Shown one piece after another: positions 14,076 through 14,258 of a stretch of DNA of 14,258 nucleotides (the first letter of the stretch is position 1; the number at the start of each line of letters is the position of its first letter). The position numbers and the translations under genes are program-made. Source of the stretch: Pseudomonadota bacterium (GTDB taxonomy: Bacteria; Pseudomonadota; Gammaproteobacteria; Burkholderiales; Burkholderiaceae_C). The notes under the pieces are model-generated. The model saw nothing but the letters and a program-made list of their open reading frames with translations. It did not search any database and was not told the origin of the DNA. The stretch spans positions 1 through 14,258 of the forward strand of contig JAEYPG010000210.1 in NCBI GenBank assembly GCA_023410975.1. Direction: 5' to 3'.

Positions 14076-14258
14076 CAGCACGGGTGCGTAGCTGATGAGC
14101 ACCAGCTGTGCGGTAGCCCAGCTGGTCGGCGATGCCCTCAGTGGTGGTCAGCACCGCATCCGGAATGCCCTGCGCCGCTCGGAAGCCCGGCAGAATCACC
14201 GTAGGGGTTTCGTAGCAGAAATCGTCCAGCGCGCTGGACGCCCGCACAGGCGCTGGCG
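14020..14258 (-). CDS. Unrecognised minus-strand fragment running off the window end
   Basis: The minus-strand frame is open from the window edge to TGA 14022-14020 (at least 78 residues). The part from 14258 to about 14095 has good coding character (LDDFCYETPTVILPGFRAAQ, then IPDAVLTTTEGIADQLGYR). The last 23 or so residues overlap the kinase fragment on the other strand and look like non-coding read-through. It is in the same frame as the PEP-CTERM remnant further left. I cannot name a family; it may be the 3' end of a gene cut by the same rearrangement. Confidence 0.35.
   Translation of the reverse strand, partial: PAPVRASSALDDFCYETPTVILPGFRAAQGIPDAVLTTTEGIADQLGYRTAGAHQLRTRAVICLRPSNTDPRQSRFVR

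Overview
The window is GC-rich (roughly two thirds by eye) with strong G/C preference at third codon positions. It carries a PEP-CTERM surface protein, a second PEP-CTERM tail, a CHASE3-GGDEF diguanylate cyclase and three hybrid histidine kinases. This combination suggests a betaproteobacterium, most likely a Burkholderiales member of Comamonadaceae/Rubrivivax type. That placement is inference from gene content and base use, as there is no rRNA or other marker. No tRNA, rRNA, CRISPR array, intact transposase or phage gene was recognised.

Layout. 1-419 is the 3' part of an unrecognised conserved-looking protein. 420-1893 is poorly organised: one doubtful ORF (450-962), AT-rich twin palindromes (1021-1067), a hairpin (1093-1120) and a small minus-strand membrane protein (1228-1497). 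1894-2976 encodes an exported choice-of-anchor A protein with a C-terminal PEP-CTERM sorting signal. 2977-3537 is a long intergenic stretch unusually dense in inverted repeats, beginning with a LacI-operator-like palindrome. 3538-4722 is a membrane diguanylate cyclase with a CHASE3-like sensor, an intact GGDEF motif and an RxxD inhibition site. 4958-5191 encodes a 77-residue protein resembling ribosome modulation factor. 5447-7684 and 7700-9745 form a probable two-gene operon: a membrane Cache-HAMP hybrid kinase, then a soluble PAS-PAS hybrid kinase. 10106-10591 is an unrecognised 161-residue protein with a good ribosome binding site. 10922-13258 is a third hybrid kinase with three PAS domains, broken by two opposite single-base frameshifts in homopolymer runs. 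13259-14258 looks like a gene graveyard: a PEP-CTERM tail on the minus strand abuts the last part of a histidine kinase ATPase domain on the plus strand, and an open minus-strand fragment runs off the end.

How the genes could work together (inference). Every recognisable regulatory protein is a sensor or second-messenger enzyme, and none has a DNA-binding output domain. The three kinases each carry their own receiver, so they would need phosphotransfer or protein-contact partners encoded elsewhere. The diguanylate cyclase and the PEP-CTERM protein both fit a surface or biofilm theme. The RMF-like protein fits slow-growth physiology. The exosortase needed for the PEP-CTERM protein is not in the window.

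Most notable: the doubly frameshifted kinase, the hairpin-dense 3041-3358 interval, the RMF-like gene next to a diguanylate cyclase, and the remnant junction near 13936. I did not find convincing evidence for a wholly new defence or mobile system.
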